From Lepas anatifera (Eukaryota > Arthropoda > Thecostraca > Lepadidae), in NCBI GenBank assembly GCA_034440635.1, contig JAOTON010001703.1, positions 1-64,000 on the forward strand: a stretch of DNA of 64,000 bases. Direction: 5' to 3'. Positions 53,791 through 64,000 of the stretch are shown piece after piece. Position numbers and translations under genes: made by a program. The notes beneath the pieces were generated by a model that worked only from the letters and a program-made list of their open reading frames with translations, made no database searches and was not told where the DNA came from. Each line of letters starts with the position of its first letter. Position 1 is the first letter of the stretch.

Positions 53791-55000
53791 CGAAGCCGGC
53801 GCACAGTCTCCCCAGGACTCAAACCTGCCAGCTTTGCTCGCGTACTCCCTCGTTTCACGAACGTGTTGTTTCCCCTATATTTGGTGCACTTACAAATTTG
53901 TTGGGATTTCTCAATGCTTCTGGTACACTCGTAAAACCTGCGCCAACGCCTATGCTGCGACAGCGTGGTATCAGTTTGTATCATGTTAATACCATGTGTG
54001 CATGCCTCAAAATTTCTAAGCATAAGCAATTTATTGATGTTCTTCACTGGTACGAATAGACTGAAAGCTGCTGATTCCGATGTTATATCATTTTTATAGA
54101 AAATATTTCGGTTTAGTGACCTGCTTGATTATCAATAACCACATCAGGATTTCCAACCATCATGCATCTGAACATGCATCCTAACATGTGTTCGTGTTGT
54201 TCACTACCAATCAATAACTGCACTGGAATTTGGGTGCCTTTGATTCTGTATGGTAGAAATCGCCAGTGCAATGAAGATATGCCATGAACTTAAATACTCA
54301 GCAAGCATACAAGCAACGATCCTTAGTCACAACATGCTGTGAATCACGGGTACAATCCCACACAGCACACCATTCAGCATGCACCTTGGTGTCATGTAGG
54401 AAGTTTAAACATACAAATAAGAATAATGCATTCAATTTTGCTTGACTAGAATGATAAGCAGAAAGAAAACATTTTGGTGTCAGGAAAAATATATTTACGA
54501 AATCCACAGCATATTTTGAAAGCGAACAGAAATGGCTGTTTCGTGGGTGCGGAAATTTGGCTCCATCTCAATTCATTTGGGAGTTGGGTGTTCGAGAATT
54601 AAGAGTTGCAAAATTATTTGCATCCAAATATGTTCTGAGGTCTGTTCTTCACATCTATTGTTATTGTTTTGGTATTATGTGAGCTTAAAACCAGTTTTAA
54701 CTAAGCGACGAGAATCTACTGGTAATTCCCAATACAAGGGGCACAAAACATTGTTTTAGCGTGAAAACCGTGGCCTTCAGATTTTTACGCAAAGTTCCGC
54801 AAAATGCTAGCAGAGTGTGAGCCAATGTCATAATATGTCTTGCTGTGTCATTCTAACTGTACATCTTGTTTCAGATTAAAACACAAATGGTTACCATGCA
54901 CACGTCTCGTGTTCTTATGCTTATACAGCAAGCTGCCATGAAATGAGTTGTGAAAAAGCTATTGCAAGAATAATCTTGTTGGCCCTATAGTTTTACCTCG
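53791..55000. other. unassigned; presumed GON4L upstream region
   Basis: Open frames at 53721-54059 on both strands show no domain. No TATA box or CpG island was identified upstream of GON4L. Confidence 0.4.
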
Positions 55001-55157
55001 ATGTCTCCTAAGAAGATGGTGTCAAAAGGTGTGAAAAAGAGAGGAAAAGGGGGCTCAAAATGCAAACGAAAGGACGTTGTGAGCTCAGAAGAGAATAGTG
55101 AAAGTCAGTATATTGTCAGTGGAGTGAAGGGTGCAGACTTGTCAGAAATGCACCGGC

Positions 55158-55177
<20 letters not shown>
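55001..55177 (+). CDS. possible 5' coding exon or upstream ORF of GON4L
   Basis: ATG at 55001 opens a 58-codon frame, MSPKKMVSKGVKKRGKGGSK and on to HRHVWLSD, ending TGA. The Lys/Arg-rich start and following SSEENSES acidic-Ser stretch look like a nuclear protein N-terminus. However, it is out of frame with the main GON4L frame. It could be an upstream ORF, an exon joined by a small intron (a 73-bp intron 55098-55170 would restore phase), or reflect a sequence error. Confidence 0.4.

Positions 55178-64000
<8,823 letters not shown>

Overview
This is eukaryotic nuclear DNA, most likely from an arthropod and plausibly a crustacean. The evidence is GC-rich coding exons split by GT/AG introns, a very high load of LINE, SINE, LTR and DNA transposons, and short runs of TTAGG (the arthropod telomere unit) at the ends of some retroelements. 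The species cannot be named from the sequence.

Two conserved host genes lie on the + strand. The first (14379-37632) is complete: the mitochondrial trifunctional enzyme subunit alpha, HADHA. Its 15 coding exons splice in phase to 764 codons plus a stop, giving a transit peptide, an enoyl-CoA hydratase domain and a 3-hydroxyacyl-CoA dehydrogenase domain for long-chain fatty-acid beta-oxidation. The second (about 55158 to beyond 64000) is the N-terminal half of GON4L, a chromatin and transcription regulator. Six exons are visible and the last runs off the window. The start of its first exon is unsettled.

Most of the remaining sequence is repeats. 1-14.4 kb: a 20-bp minisatellite, a 449-bp TA-flanked MITE and a 7-kb pile of CR1-like non-LTR retrotransposons (6.6-13.7 kb) carrying an L1-like fragment, a tRNA-derived SINE and a small TIR element, several with clear target-site duplications. 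HADHA intron 2 has a Jockey-like fragment inside a degenerate 65-bp repeat.

The most striking object is HADHA intron 3. A MITE (begins 20964) is split by a hAT-like element (21291-28814, 8-bp duplication ATTTTTAA). That element is itself split by a 5.3-kb DNA transposon (22201-27531, 31-bp TIRs, 4-bp duplication TACA). The inner transposon encodes a two-exon protein of about 1,080 residues, with a Pro-rich 36-residue repeat, a zinc-binding cluster and a putative DDE/RNase-H-like core. I cannot place it in a standard transposase superfamily.

37.6-55 kb is intergenic and repeat-rich. Two inverted copies of a 2.0-2.7 kb TIR element (39864-41908 and 43571-46284) are full of self-complementary CAATATTG/ACATTGTGACAATGT words. 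Both carry the same LTR retrotransposon insertion, as a solo LTR in one and as a complete miniature LTR-LTR element in the other. Nearby are AATATTG minisatellites, AGGTCA-rich repeats, a tRNA-derived SINE and a second intact TA-MITE. A (CT)n tract of about 350 bp sits in a GON4L intron.
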